Assembly: GCA_049687495.1 (NCBI GenBank)
Contig: JBAVJB010000113.1
Location: 1 to 6,920 of the forward strand
Direction of reading: 5' to 3'
From: Salinimicrobium sp049687495
GTDB taxonomy: Bacteria; Bacteroidota; Bacteroidia; Flavobacteriales; Flavobacteriaceae
Length of the DNA stretch: 6,920 nucleotides
Under the pieces are notes generated by a model, which saw nothing but the letters and a program-made list of their open reading frames with translations, searched no databases and was not told the DNA's origin. The translations under genes and the position numbers were made by a program. Every line of letters begins with the position of its first letter. Position 1 is the stretch's first letter. Positions 1-5,015 of the stretch are shown piece after piece.

Positions 1-141
1 CGTTCACCATACTTTCTTCAAAAAAGCCTTTTCCTTTATGGGGGAGGCCTTTTAATAATTCCTTCGTTGCAACTCTTTTTTCCTTCAAATTCTGACTGGG
101 CAATGGCTAATTCCGAAAGTTTTTACCAACTGAATTATTAA
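1..141 (+). CDS. Possible C-terminal end of a gene entering from the left (partial)
   Basis: Frame 1 is open from the first base to a TAA at 139-141, giving 46 codons with no start visible. The product contains a hydrophobic stretch (around residues 10-28, with a GGG and an LLII motif) and ends in a polar tail finishing QLNY. I recognise no family. Supporting it are the uninterrupted frame at the window edge and the fact that the next promoter-like signals begin only after its stop. Against it, 46 open codons can occur by chance, the codon choice is A/T-rich, and a terminator-like hairpin lies inside it at 20-60. A minus-strand gene starting at the ATG complementary to 7-9 and leaving the window is an alternative that cannot be tested from three codons. 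Confidence 0.3.
   Translation, partial: RSPYFLQKSLFLYGGGLLIIPSLQLFFPSNSDWAMANSESFYQLNY
20..60 (+). terminator. Imperfect hairpin followed by a T-rich run, possible terminator
   Basis: An AAAAG-CCT arm at 22-29 pairs with AGG-(C)-CTTTT at 45-53 with one bulged base. The CC at 33-34 can extend the stem against the G run at 41-44. The sequence after the stem is only moderately T-rich (TTTAATAATT). It could end a transcript from the left, but it sits inside the open frame ending at 141, so the two calls compete. Confidence 0.3.
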
Positions 142-160
142 CGTTTTTCGCACACAAATT

Positions 161-179
161 AACACAGTAGCTATGTGTT
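161..179. promoter_or_regulatory. Near-perfect palindrome, operator candidate
   Basis: AACACA (161-166) and TGTGTT (174-179) are exact inverted repeats around an inner TAGCTA palindrome, with one extra G breaking full symmetry. It ends 16 nt before the TACTTTTG -7 box, so it covers the place where a Bacteroidota -33 element would be. That position suits a repressor or activator site. No T-run follows, which makes a terminator unlikely. The role is inferred from symmetry and position only. Confidence 0.35.
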
Positions 180-195
180 GGCGGTTATTTTGAAA

Positions 196-203
196 TACTT
201 TTG
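196..203 (+). promoter_or_regulatory. -7 promoter element (TACTTTTG) for the small gene at 226
   Basis: TACTTTTG matches the Bacteroidota housekeeping -7 consensus TAnnTTTG at every fixed position and lies 22 nt before the ATG at 226. No good TTTG -33 element is seen; TTG at 178-180 is 15 nt upstream, closer than usual. It supports starting the gene at 226 rather than at the ATG at 175, which lies upstream of this box. Confidence 0.45.
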
Positions 204-225
204 CCTCACTGCAATAGGAGGCAAG
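201..225 (+). promoter_or_regulatory. Ribosome binding site inside a short hairpin
   Basis: AGGAGG at 216-221 is a full Shine-Dalgarno match 4 nt before the ATG at 226, rare in Bacteroidota, where most genes lack one. TTGCCTC (201-207) is exactly complementary to GAGGCAA (218-224) with a 10-nt loop, so an RNA including both arms would hide most of the site. If transcription starts about 7 nt after the -7 box at 196-203, the left arm would be mostly untranscribed. The fold therefore matters only for a longer transcript starting further upstream. Confidence 0.4.
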
Positions 226-375
226 ATGAAGACGTACCTTTTTATCGGGATTGGTTTTGCCATTATCGCCGTATGCTCCTGGCTTCTTATTTTATTGCTT
301 TCATCTATTTCGGGTTCAGGGAAACCTTCTAGAAAAGAAAGAAAAAGATCTAGTGAGTCGAAAAAAGAGAAGTAA
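226..375 (+). CDS. Small single-span membrane protein, 49 aa
   Basis: The product starts MKTYLFIGIG, has one hydrophobic segment at about residues 4-28, and ends in a strongly basic tail (residues 33-49, rich in K, R, S and E). The expected topology is a membrane anchor with a cytoplasmic charged tail. The start at 226 is preferred over the in-frame ATG at 175 because a perfect AGGAGG lies 4 nt upstream and a TAnnTTTG box lies between the two ATGs. No family is recognised and no function is proposed. It converges on another 49-aa membrane protein candidate with only 12 nt between their stop codons and no terminator between them. It could be a real regulated small protein or a chance frame; the local promoter and RBS signals favour real. 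Confidence 0.55.
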   Translation: MKTYLFIGIGFAIIAVCSWLLILLLSSISGSGKPSRKERKRSSESKKEK

Positions 376-387
376 AGAGGAAGGCTT

Positions 388-537
388 TTATTTCCAAACA
401 GAAAAAACCGCCAGGATCGTCAGGATCAGCAGTCCTCCCAAAAAGAGAATAAGGAAAACATTTTGGCTTTTTTCAAACCACCAACCTGAAGAGGAAAGGT
501 TCCTGAAAAATGCTTTTTTTGAAGGGGTGTTTTTCAT
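388..537 (-). CDS. Small C-terminally anchored membrane protein, 49 aa (tentative)
   Basis: Read from the ATG at 537, the product starts MKNTPSKKAFF, has a basic and polar N-terminus (residues 1-25, including SSSGWWFEKS) and one hydrophobic segment at about 27-46 ending SVWK. This resembles a tail-anchored or small inner-membrane protein. An in-frame ATG at 612 would add 25 residues of less convincing character, so the shorter start is preferred; its upstream sequence is A/T-rich without a Shine-Dalgarno site, as is usual in this phylum. It lies 148 nt downstream of the MBL-like gene on the same strand, behind a hairpin, so it may be transcribed separately or by read-through. The overlapping plus-strand frame (251-601) gives a low-complexity basic product and is judged a shadow. 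No family recognised. Confidence 0.42.
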   Translation of the reverse strand: MKNTPSKKAFFRNLSSSGWWFEKSQNVFLILFLGGLLILTILAVFSVWK

Positions 538-631
538 ATTTAAAAATACGCCGTCATCTAAATTTGAGATGTGGTGTAATTGGCAAAGAACAGCTAAATA
601 AACACCATTCAAGGATATATATTGTTAAATT

Positions 632-677
632 AAAGGAACAGGAAGAAGCAGTCGGTTCTGCCACTTCTTGTTCCTTT
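632..677 (-). terminator. Hairpin terminator of the hydrolase-VOC-MBL operon
   Basis: In the minus-strand transcript, AAAGGAACA pairs with TGTTCCTTT (9 bp). The stem then continues through AGAAG/CTTCT and CAG/CTG with small internal bulges around an AACCGA loop. It begins 8 nt after the stop of the MBL-like gene and is followed by a U-rich but interrupted run (CCTTTAATTTAA). The stem is symmetric enough that it might also act on plus-strand transcripts. Confidence 0.6.
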
Positions 678-685
678 ATTTATCT

Positions 686-2185
686 TTACTGCACTGTAAT
701 GTTTTGCTGCTGTAAAGCCTCTTTTAGTGCTGAAAGTTCTGTAGGCGGCAGGTGCATTCCAAAGATCTTTTCCACCTCCAGCTGCTCACGGTCAATAGCC
801 TTTAGGATCTCCAAAGTATATTCTCTGAATAGTGGTTCTGCGGAAGGGTCTATGCTTTGCACCAGGTCTGTAGTGTACAGCAATTTGTGCTTCGGAAAAT
901 AGACCATCATCATTCCTTCGGAAGCCTCTGCGTTCAGCGGAAAGATCTGCATCTTATTCTGGCCTTTTCCGAGTTCTGTTTTTGCTGAAACAGGTTTGGA
1001 AATCAACTTCTTCTGAAGTTCTTGCTGCCTGTCGGGATGATTGGAAAATTCTGCAGCGGCTAATTTTTCGAGTAGCCCGGTATTGAGAGGAGAGTGATAG
1101 ACCGGAACTTCTTCAGCAATAAAAGTGCGCAAGCCTCCAATATGCGGCCAGGCGCCAGAGCTGTTGATCACCGCCTTTATCTTTTGCCCCGGAAATTTTT
1201 CATGGGCAAACTGAATGAGCTGTTCAGAAAAAGCCGAAGAAATAGGAGCATCCAGAATCACCAGGCCATCGTCCTGCTTAATGATCGAAGTAAACCAGCT
1301 GCCGGGAATGATGTATAGGCCTTTGGCTTCCTCAATAGCCTTGTCGCCGGCAAGGGGAGCCGAAAGGTCTCTGCCAAAATACTTCTGCAACAGCTCTTTT
1401 GAGGCCTCGGGAAAAGACAGCTCTTCCTCAAAAACCGGATTTTGTTCCAGGGACAGCAGGCTGATGTTCTCTGATGCTTTTCCGTCAATATAGATGTCTA
1501 TTTGCCGCGGATAAATAAGGTTGTTCTTCTCAAGTCCGTACATGGAGTAATAGACTGTGACGGGAAGGTCTCCCCAGATGTGGTAGTTGTTGGATTTCAC
1601 CTCGGCTTTAGTCTCAATTGCTGTGACCAGACCCGTATTCCTGTTGATGTAGATCTTTACCGGTTTGCTGTTATGTTTGAAGCTCACCACCCGGTGCGGA
1701 ATATTTTGCAGCAGGCTGTCCTGTTCACACTGCAGGTCTTTTGCCTCCAAAGCCGTTTGCAGCAGGCGTTCTGGCGCAAGGGCAATGTCCAGCTCAACAC
1801 TTCCCGGCACCGGAAACCAGCGGCCGCTGTGGTTCATGTCGCGGCCCACCAGACTGTCATTGACCAGGAAAGTGAGGTTATAGCCGAAGGATTTCGATTC
1901 TTTGCTGTATTTAAGCTGGTTTTTGTCCAGGTCCTTTTCGATCTCGATCTCAAAATAATCGGGAATATAAGGTCCTTCCGGGCGCTCGCTTTGTTCACGC
2001 ATCAGGCGTTGTCCCAGCGCCTTGATCTTTAGACGGTGAAGGGAATTCAAAACTTCTGTTCCGCCGAAGGCTTCAATAGAACCTTCAAGGGTTTCTTTCG
2101 CACAGGCTGTTGCGCTTTCCTGTGCATGCAGTTCATTTCCAAAAACGGCCAGCACAGCCGCAAGAATTAATTTTTTTGCTTTCAT
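686..2185 (-). CDS. Exported two-domain protein with a degenerate metallo-beta-lactamase fold
   Basis: The 499-aa product has a Sec signal peptide (about residues 1-22, ending HAQ), so it should act in the periplasm or outside the cell. Residues about 30-280 form an N-terminal beta-rich region of the kind often found before exported MBL domains; its EAFGGTEVL segment resembles the start of LolA-like domains. Residues about 288-485 match the metallo-beta-lactamase fold: the strand pair GLYIIPG and GLVILDAP, the HIGGLRTF segment, MMMVYFPKHKLLYTTDL, and GMHLPP. The metal site is mostly lost. At the HxHxDH position (343-348) the residues are S343, A345, P347 and only H348. The next histidine appears to be A421, while D440 and H478 persist. 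A zinc-dependent hydrolase is therefore unlikely; a binding or structural role, or a different chemistry, is inferred. It is the last gene of a three-gene operon, 6 nt after the VOC gene. Confidence 0.9.
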   Translation of the reverse strand: MKAKKLILAAVLAVFGNELHAQESATACAKETLEGSIEAFGGTEVLNSLHRLKIKALGQRLMREQSERPEGPYIPDYFEIEIEKDLDKNQLKYSKESKSFGYNLTFLVNDSLVGRDMNHSGRWFPVPGSVELDIALAPERLLQTALEAKDLQCEQDSLLQNIPHRVVSFKHNSKPVKIYINRNTGLVTAIETKAEVKSNNYHIWGDLPVTVYYSMYGLEKNNLIYPRQIDIYIDGKASENISLLSLEQNPVFEEELSFPEASKELLQKYFGRDLSAPLAGDKAIEEAKGLYIIPGSWFTSIIKQDDGLVILDAPISSAFSEQLIQFAHEKFPGQKIKAVINSSGAWPHIGGLRTFIAEEVPVYHSPLNTGLLEKLAAAEFSNHPDRQQELQKKLISKPVSAKTELGKGQNKMQIFPLNAEASEGMMMVYFPKHKLLYTTDLVQSIDPSAEPLFREYTLEILKAIDREQLEVEKIFGMHLPPTELSALKEALQQQNITVQ

Positions 2186-2191
2186 AAATGT

Positions 2192-2593
2192 TTAAAGGCT
2201 TTTAAAGCCTGTCTTGGTTATTGAATTTTGAGGAGAAATAACAATGGGAAATCCATCGGGATCGCTAATGCAGATGCCGTTGCGATTCCAGTAAGGGTTT
2301 TTGGAAGGCTGCTTTAAAATGCCATTTTTGAGTAGCCTTTGTTGCAGGGCTTCAAATTCTTCTTTGCTTTGGGGGTAAAATACCAGCAAGTCATCCTCAT
2401 CCGGATGGTGGTCGGGGGCTTCTTTGGAACATGTGAATTCGAGATGCCAGGAAGCGTTTTCCGGGCCAAGGAGTATTCCGTTGTAGCCGTCATGGTTTTC
2501 AAATTCTCCTAAGATCTTCAAGCCGAGGAGCTCCACATAGAACCGGCTGATTATTTGAAGATCATTGGTGTGCCGGGCTATTCTCAACTGCAT
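2192..2593 (-). CDS. VOC superfamily (glyoxalase/bleomycin-resistance fold) protein, YycE-like
   Basis: The 133-aa product has no signal peptide and should be cytoplasmic. It shows two beta-alpha-beta-beta-beta modules: residues 1-55 (RIARHTNDL, RFYVELLGLKILG, HLEFT) and about 65-122 (DDLLVFYP, NPYWNRNGICISDPDGFPIVI). These resemble Bacillus YycE-type proteins as I remember them. Potential metal ligands are H8, H50 and E52. The glutamate usual after the DPDG turn of glyoxalase I is replaced by V118, so classical metal-dependent lactoylglutathione lyase activity is doubtful. The length is normal for a single-subunit VOC protein, probably a dimer. The start is supported by the conserved N-terminal strand, and it lies inside the upstream hydrolase gene (32-nt overlap), which suggests translational coupling. 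The substrate is unknown. Confidence 0.92.
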   Translation of the reverse strand: MQLRIARHTNDLQIISRFYVELLGLKILGEFENHDGYNGILLGPENASWHLEFTCSKEAPDHHPDEDDLLVFYPQSKEEFEALQQRLLKNGILKQPSKNPYWNRNGICISDPDGFPIVISPQNSITKTGFKSL

Positions 2594-3413
2594 GTTGTTC
2601 TTTTTTAGGAGCCAGTTTTTCCAAAGTAGAGGTCATCACAAAAGGCGCTGTAAAGAAGTCCAGCAACACTTCGTTAAAAAGTTCAGGTTTTTCATAAGAC
2701 CCGAAATGGGTGGCGCCGGGCATGATAAAAAGATTTGATTTCGGGATCATTCTGAAGATCCTGATGGAATGCTCCAGCTTGATCGCGTCACGGTCCCCGC
2801 TCATAATGAGGACAGGACAGGAGATCTGCTGCAGCTCTTCATTAGAAATATCGGGCTGGTAAGCCAATAGAGCATAAAGTTGTTTAGTCTTCGCGTCCTT
2901 GGTGGTGGAGAGGGTTTGAACCACCAGCTCGTGCAGCTCCTCCTGTAAGGCAGTTGGTCCGGGAAAGAGATTTGCTCCAAAAGTGGCCAGGCGTTTCACT
3001 TTTTCAGGGTGGTTGATCGCCAGTAGCAATCCAAGGATCCCGCCGTCGCTTTGTCCCCAAACATAGGCGTCTTCAACCTGCAGGCTGTCCATGAGCACGT
3101 TGAGGTCCTCGGCCATTTGGTCGTAGGTCAAAGGTTTACCGTTATTGCCCGTGGTTTTGCCGTGGCCGCGGCTGTCCATCACGATCACCCTGAACTTATC
3201 CTTGAAAAAATCTATCTTCTGCTTATGTCCCTTGATCGAGCCTCCGTTGCCGTGTAAAAGCAACAGTGGTTCTCCGCTTCCGTAGCTCTCGTAATACATG
3301 TTTATGCCGTTGAGCGGAATGTAGCCTCCGGCCTCAGGATTATTCCCGTAATCCTGGGCAGAGGCGGTGAGCAGGAACAGCTGAAAGAATAAAATACAGC
3401 AGATCTTTTTCAT
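2562..3413 (-). CDS. Secreted alpha/beta hydrolase
   Basis: The 283-aa product has a signal peptide (residues 1-20, ending ASAQ) and a single alpha/beta hydrolase domain at about 30-256. The oxyanion-hole motif HGNGG is at 54-58, the nucleophile elbow GQSDG at 120-124 with Ser122, the acid is probably Asp209 in GDRD, and the base is His236 in ATHFG. The complete triad predicts an active periplasmic or extracellular serine hydrolase (esterase, lipase or lactonase type); the substrate cannot be read. The core ends near residue 256, and about 27 polar residues follow, the last ones encoded within the start of the VOC gene. It is the first gene of the operon, 49 nt downstream of a TATTTTTG box. 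The DSRGHGKT segment (80-87) is typical of the family. Confidence 0.95.
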   Translation of the reverse strand: MKKICCILFFQLFLLTASAQDYGNNPEAGGYIPLNGINMYYESYGSGEPLLLLHGNGGSIKGHKQKIDFFKDKFRVIVMDSRGHGKTTGNNGKPLTYDQMAEDLNVLMDSLQVEDAYVWGQSDGGILGLLLAINHPEKVKRLATFGANLFPGPTALQEELHELVVQTLSTTKDAKTKQLYALLAYQPDISNEELQQISCPVLIMSGDRDAIKLEHSIRIFRMIPKSNLFIMPGATHFGSYEKPELFNEVLLDFFTAPFVMTSTLEKLAPKKEQHAVENSPAHQ

Positions 3414-3461
3414 ACAGTGCTTTTTTAGAAAGACGTGCAGCAGCAGCTAATGTTACAAATT

Positions 3462-3469
3462 CAAAAATA
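3462..3469 (-). promoter_or_regulatory. -7 promoter element (TATTTTTG) of the hydrolase operon
   Basis: On the minus strand TATTTTTG matches TAnnTTTG exactly and lies 48 nt before the operon's first ATG. There is no clear TTTG at -33. Instead, two direct copies of TGACA (complement at 3474-3478 and 3483-3487, 9 nt apart) sit just upstream and could be an activator half-site pair. The A/T-richness of the region makes chance matches possible. Confidence 0.42.
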
Positions 3470-3519
3470 AAAGTGTCAATAATGTCATTTTTGAGCCGCC
3501 TTCTGTGAAGGTCTTAGAC

Positions 3520-3581
3520 AAAAAAAAAGGCTGTTCCAAAATCTTTTGATTAAAAAAACAAAAGAGATTTGGATCAGCCTT
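3520..3581 (-). terminator. Strong intrinsic terminator of the 59-aa gene
   Basis: On the minus strand a long arm (complement of 3559-3581) pairs with the complement of 3527-3548. AAGGCTG/CAGCCTT closes the base, CCAAA/TTTGG lies in the middle and CTTTTG/CAAAAG is at the top, with two mismatches or bulges and a loop of about 10 nt. The arm is followed directly by an unbroken T run (complement of 3520-3528). It lies 40 nt after the stop at 3621 and upstream of the operon promoter, so it insulates the operon from the small gene. Confidence 0.82.
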
Positions 3582-3620
3582 GACCAGCTTTACAGCTGTT
3601 ACCTTAACAAATGAGCAGAT

Positions 3621-3800
3621 TTAGGACAGCAATTCCTTGATGTCGTCACTGTTCTTTTGATATATTTTGTAAGCATAGTAACCAACTCCGGCTACCAACG
3701 CCAGTTTCAGGATGCTGCCGGTCCATTCAAGACCTTTTTTGGCTGCCCAAAGTTCAGCTCCTTTTTTTGCTACATCTTTAACGTCATTCTTCAAATCCAT
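3621..3800 (-). CDS. Small membrane-associated protein, 59 aa
   Basis: The ATG at 3800 reads MDLKNDVKDVAKKG and the frame ends in TAA at 3621-3623. The product has a charged amphipathic N-terminal helix (about residues 1-24), one hydrophobic segment (about 29-46, with KLALVAGVGYYAYKIY) and a polar tail (QKNSDDIKELLS). No family is recognised; many Bacteroidota encode short one-helix envelope proteins of this kind. It is judged real because its composition is balanced, it has clean coding-like codons, an A-rich leader before the ATG (usual where Shine-Dalgarno sites are absent), and a strong dedicated terminator 40 nt downstream. It appears to be a single-gene transcript on the same strand as the downstream hydrolase operon. 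Confidence 0.75.
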   Translation of the reverse strand: MDLKNDVKDVAKKGAELWAAKKGLEWTGSILKLALVAGVGYYAYKIYQKNSDDIKELLS

Positions 3801-3920
3801 AAGTCAGTTTATTTTTAGTGGTTTTTACTAATATCTCTAATACTCAGGACGATTTACGTTAAGAAGTTTCCAAATAACAGTTTTTTAACCCTTTGAATGA
3901 ATAAAATTTCAAGAATTCAA

Positions 3921-3948
3921 GCACCAGGCACCAAATACCAAACACCAA
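3921..3948. repeat. A/C-rich interspersed repeat, copy 1
   Basis: The block is made of CACCA-type units separated by short purine spacers. AGGCACCAAATACCAAAC at 3926-3943 recurs exactly at 4101-4118. Such blocks are familiar from intergenic DNA of Flavobacteriaceae; the function is unknown. Confidence 0.65.
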
Positions 3949-4015
3949 TTTTTACCAGCTTTAGCGAAGACAGGCCAAATTTCAGGATGGAATAAAATAT
4001 TTCTCGTAACCAAAT

Positions 4016-4082
4016 GAGATTCTTCACTCCGCTGCGCTGCGTTCAGAATGACAGTTGTCATTCCGACGAAGGAGGAATCTTA
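4016..4082. repeat. REP-like imperfect palindrome, full copy
   Basis: The centre is a perfect inverted repeat, GAATGACA (4046-4053) and TGTCATTC (4056-4063) around GT. The ends AGATTC (4017-4022) and GAATCT (4075-4080) are also complementary. Between them the two arms differ in length (23 and 11 nt), the left one containing CTCCGCTGCGCTGCG. It resembles an extragenic palindromic element that could fold in RNA or single-stranded DNA. The left arm recurs at 4177. Confidence 0.7.
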
Positions 4083-4085
4083 GGT

Positions 4086-4118
4086 GAAGCACCAAGCACT
4101 AGGCACCAAATACCAAAC
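4086..4118. repeat. A/C-rich interspersed repeat, copy 2
   Basis: It carries CACCAAGCACT followed by the same 18 nt as copy 1 (4101-4118). It starts directly after the full palindrome, so the two repeat types alternate: A/C block, palindrome, A/C block, half palindrome. Confidence 0.65.
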
Positions 4119-4176
4119 TTCAAATTGGCATATAATTGAGAAGCATGAATTCATTAAAAATAAAAGATATGAATTG

Positions 4177-4223
4177 AAATGAGATTCTTCACTCCGCTGG
4201 GCTACGTTCAGAATGACATTGTC
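4177..4223. repeat. REP-like palindrome, truncated copy
   Basis: It repeats 4012-4059 with two substitutions (G for C at 4200, A for G at 4204) and one missing base near the centre. It keeps the left arm and the GAATGACA centre but stops after TTGTC, so the right arm is missing. It is in the same orientation as the full copy. Confidence 0.68.
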
Positions 4224-4235
4224 CCAAAAACCCAG

Positions 4236-4317
4236 AGCCTGAAGGGCTCCAATATGTCAGCCAAAGGCAGCGCCTTTGGATAAAGGACGATACGTTGATT
4301 TACAAGCCTGAAGGGCT
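4236..4317. repeat. GCCTGAAGGGC direct repeat pair flanking a hairpin
   Basis: AGCCTGAAGGGCT occurs exactly at 4236-4248 and 4305-4317. Each copy can itself form a small stem (AGCC/GGCT). Between them, at 4261-4279, is a perfect 8-bp hairpin, CCAAAGGC and GCCTTTGG with an AGC loop. The arrangement looks like a third intergenic repeat family of a type common in Bacteroidota. Confidence 0.6.
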
Positions 4318-4408
4318 TGAACAACTGCTTCAAGATCGACCGATTAAATTTTCCGGGGAAATCAAAAAAAGAATATCTCCAATGAATTCAGGTCTTTTGT
4401 CCGAAAAA

Positions 4409-4443
4409 TTTGACTTTTTAGCTAAAATTCTGCAATACTTTAT
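4409..4443 (+). promoter_or_regulatory. Weak promoter candidate for the lipoprotein gene at 4499
   Basis: TTTG at 4409-4412 and TACTTTAT at 4436-4443 (one mismatch to TAnnTTTG at the final G) are 23 nt apart, near the upper limit of usual -33/-7 spacing. The box ends 55 nt before the ATG. The region is A/T-rich, so this is only a candidate. Confidence 0.25.
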
Positions 4444-4498
4444 TCTAAATGTCTTCTTATGAGTATATTAGATAGTTATAAATTCTAAAATTGCTGAT

Positions 4499-4987
4499 AT
4501 GAAACTGTTGAGAATTTTCCCCTTTTTGGCACTTCTGCTTTTGTGGTCTTGCGGTGACCAGGAAAAAGAAGCTGATGAAGAAGTAGTTGTTGAAGAAGAA
4601 ATGGTAAACCCAGATGAGGTGGTGTCTCAATGGGAACAGGCCTGGTCCAGCAATGAACCGCAAAACGTGAGAGACCAGTTGGCAGGAGATGCCGTGCTGG
4701 TAATGAACGGTTCCGAATATCCTAAAGACAGCCTTAGCTCCTGGATAGATATGGCCGGCTCGGGCATGAAAGACCTCAATATGACCTCGCTTCAAAAAGG
4801 CAGTTCAGACGATATCATTTATGATAGTGGTACTTTTTCTCACGGAAGCAGGGAGAATGATACCCTTAAATTCCAGGGAACATACACCTTCATCTGGGAA
4901 AAAGCCGAAGGTAGCGACGAATGGAAAGTCGCCCTTATGGACATTTCTGATATGCATGATGAAATGACATCACCCGAAGAAGATTAA
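4499..4987 (+). CDS. Acidic lipoprotein with probable NTF2/SnoaL-like (DUF4440-type) fold
   Basis: The 162-aa product has a lipoprotein signal: a hydrophobic segment at residues 5-15, then LWSCG with lipidated Cys18. A long acidic linker follows (about 20-40, rich in D and E). An acidic stretch close to the Cys fits the surface-export signals described for Bacteroidota lipoproteins, so outer-membrane surface exposure is possible but inferred. Residues about 38-150 look like an NTF2-like domain: a helix with VVSQWEQAW, then AGDAVLVMNGSEYPKDSLSSWI, and late strands GTYTFIWEKA and EWKVALMDIS. DUF4440/SnoaL domains begin in this manner. Many are binding or scaffold proteins, so catalysis should not be assumed. 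It is a single gene with its own terminator. The start is fixed by the signal sequence. Confidence 0.9.
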   Translation: MKLLRIFPFLALLLLWSCGDQEKEADEEVVVEEEMVNPDEVVSQWEQAWSSNEPQNVRDQLAGDAVLVMNGSEYPKDSLSSWIDMAGSGMKDLNMTSLQKGSSDDIIYDSGTFSHGSRENDTLKFQGTYTFIWEKAEGSDEWKVALMDISDMHDEMTSPEED

Positions 4988-5015
4988 GCGTTTTCTAATC
5001 TGACCAACCGGGAAG

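Larger units (their letters stand above)
3801..4498. other. Gene-free, repeat-rich intergenic region
   Basis: About 700 nt between divergently transcribed genes. It holds two copies of an 18-nt A/C-rich repeat, a REP-like palindrome with a truncated second copy, and a GCCTGAAGGGC pair around a hairpin (listed separately). The first 120 nt should contain the promoter of the 59-aa gene, but I see no exact TAnnTTTG there. The last 90 nt hold a weak promoter candidate for the lipoprotein gene at 4499. An open frame at 4217-4462 has no ATG except close to its end and covers the repeats, so it is not called as a gene. Confidence 0.7.

Noticed and set aside
175..375. Longer start at the ATG at 175 for the 49-aa plus-strand gene
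   Set aside because: The added 17 residues cross the -7 box and the Shine-Dalgarno site that fit the ATG at 226.
251..601. 116-codon plus-strand frame
   Set aside because: Very basic, low-complexity product overlapping both small genes, no promoter or leader signal at its ATG.
510..902. 130-codon plus-strand frame
   Set aside because: Cys/Ser-rich product running antisense over the end of the MBL-like gene and its terminator; typical shadow frame.
1502..2032. 176-codon plus-strand frame
   Set aside because: Antisense to the well supported MBL-like gene; no recognisable domain or leader.
686..2185. Active beta-lactamase or quorum-quenching lactonase
   Set aside because: The histidines and aspartate needed for the zinc site are replaced at most positions.
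2195..2211. AGGCTTT/AAAGCCT inverted repeat between the VOC and MBL-like genes as a terminator
   Set aside because: It lies inside the VOC codons, has almost no loop and no T run; the 6-nt gap indicates co-transcription.
3921..4317. CRISPR array
   Set aside because: The repeats are of three different kinds, at irregular spacing and at most two copies each; no cas gene is present.
4457..4795. 112-codon minus-strand frame
   Set aside because: Antisense to the lipoprotein gene, whose signal sequence, lipobox and terminator are clear.
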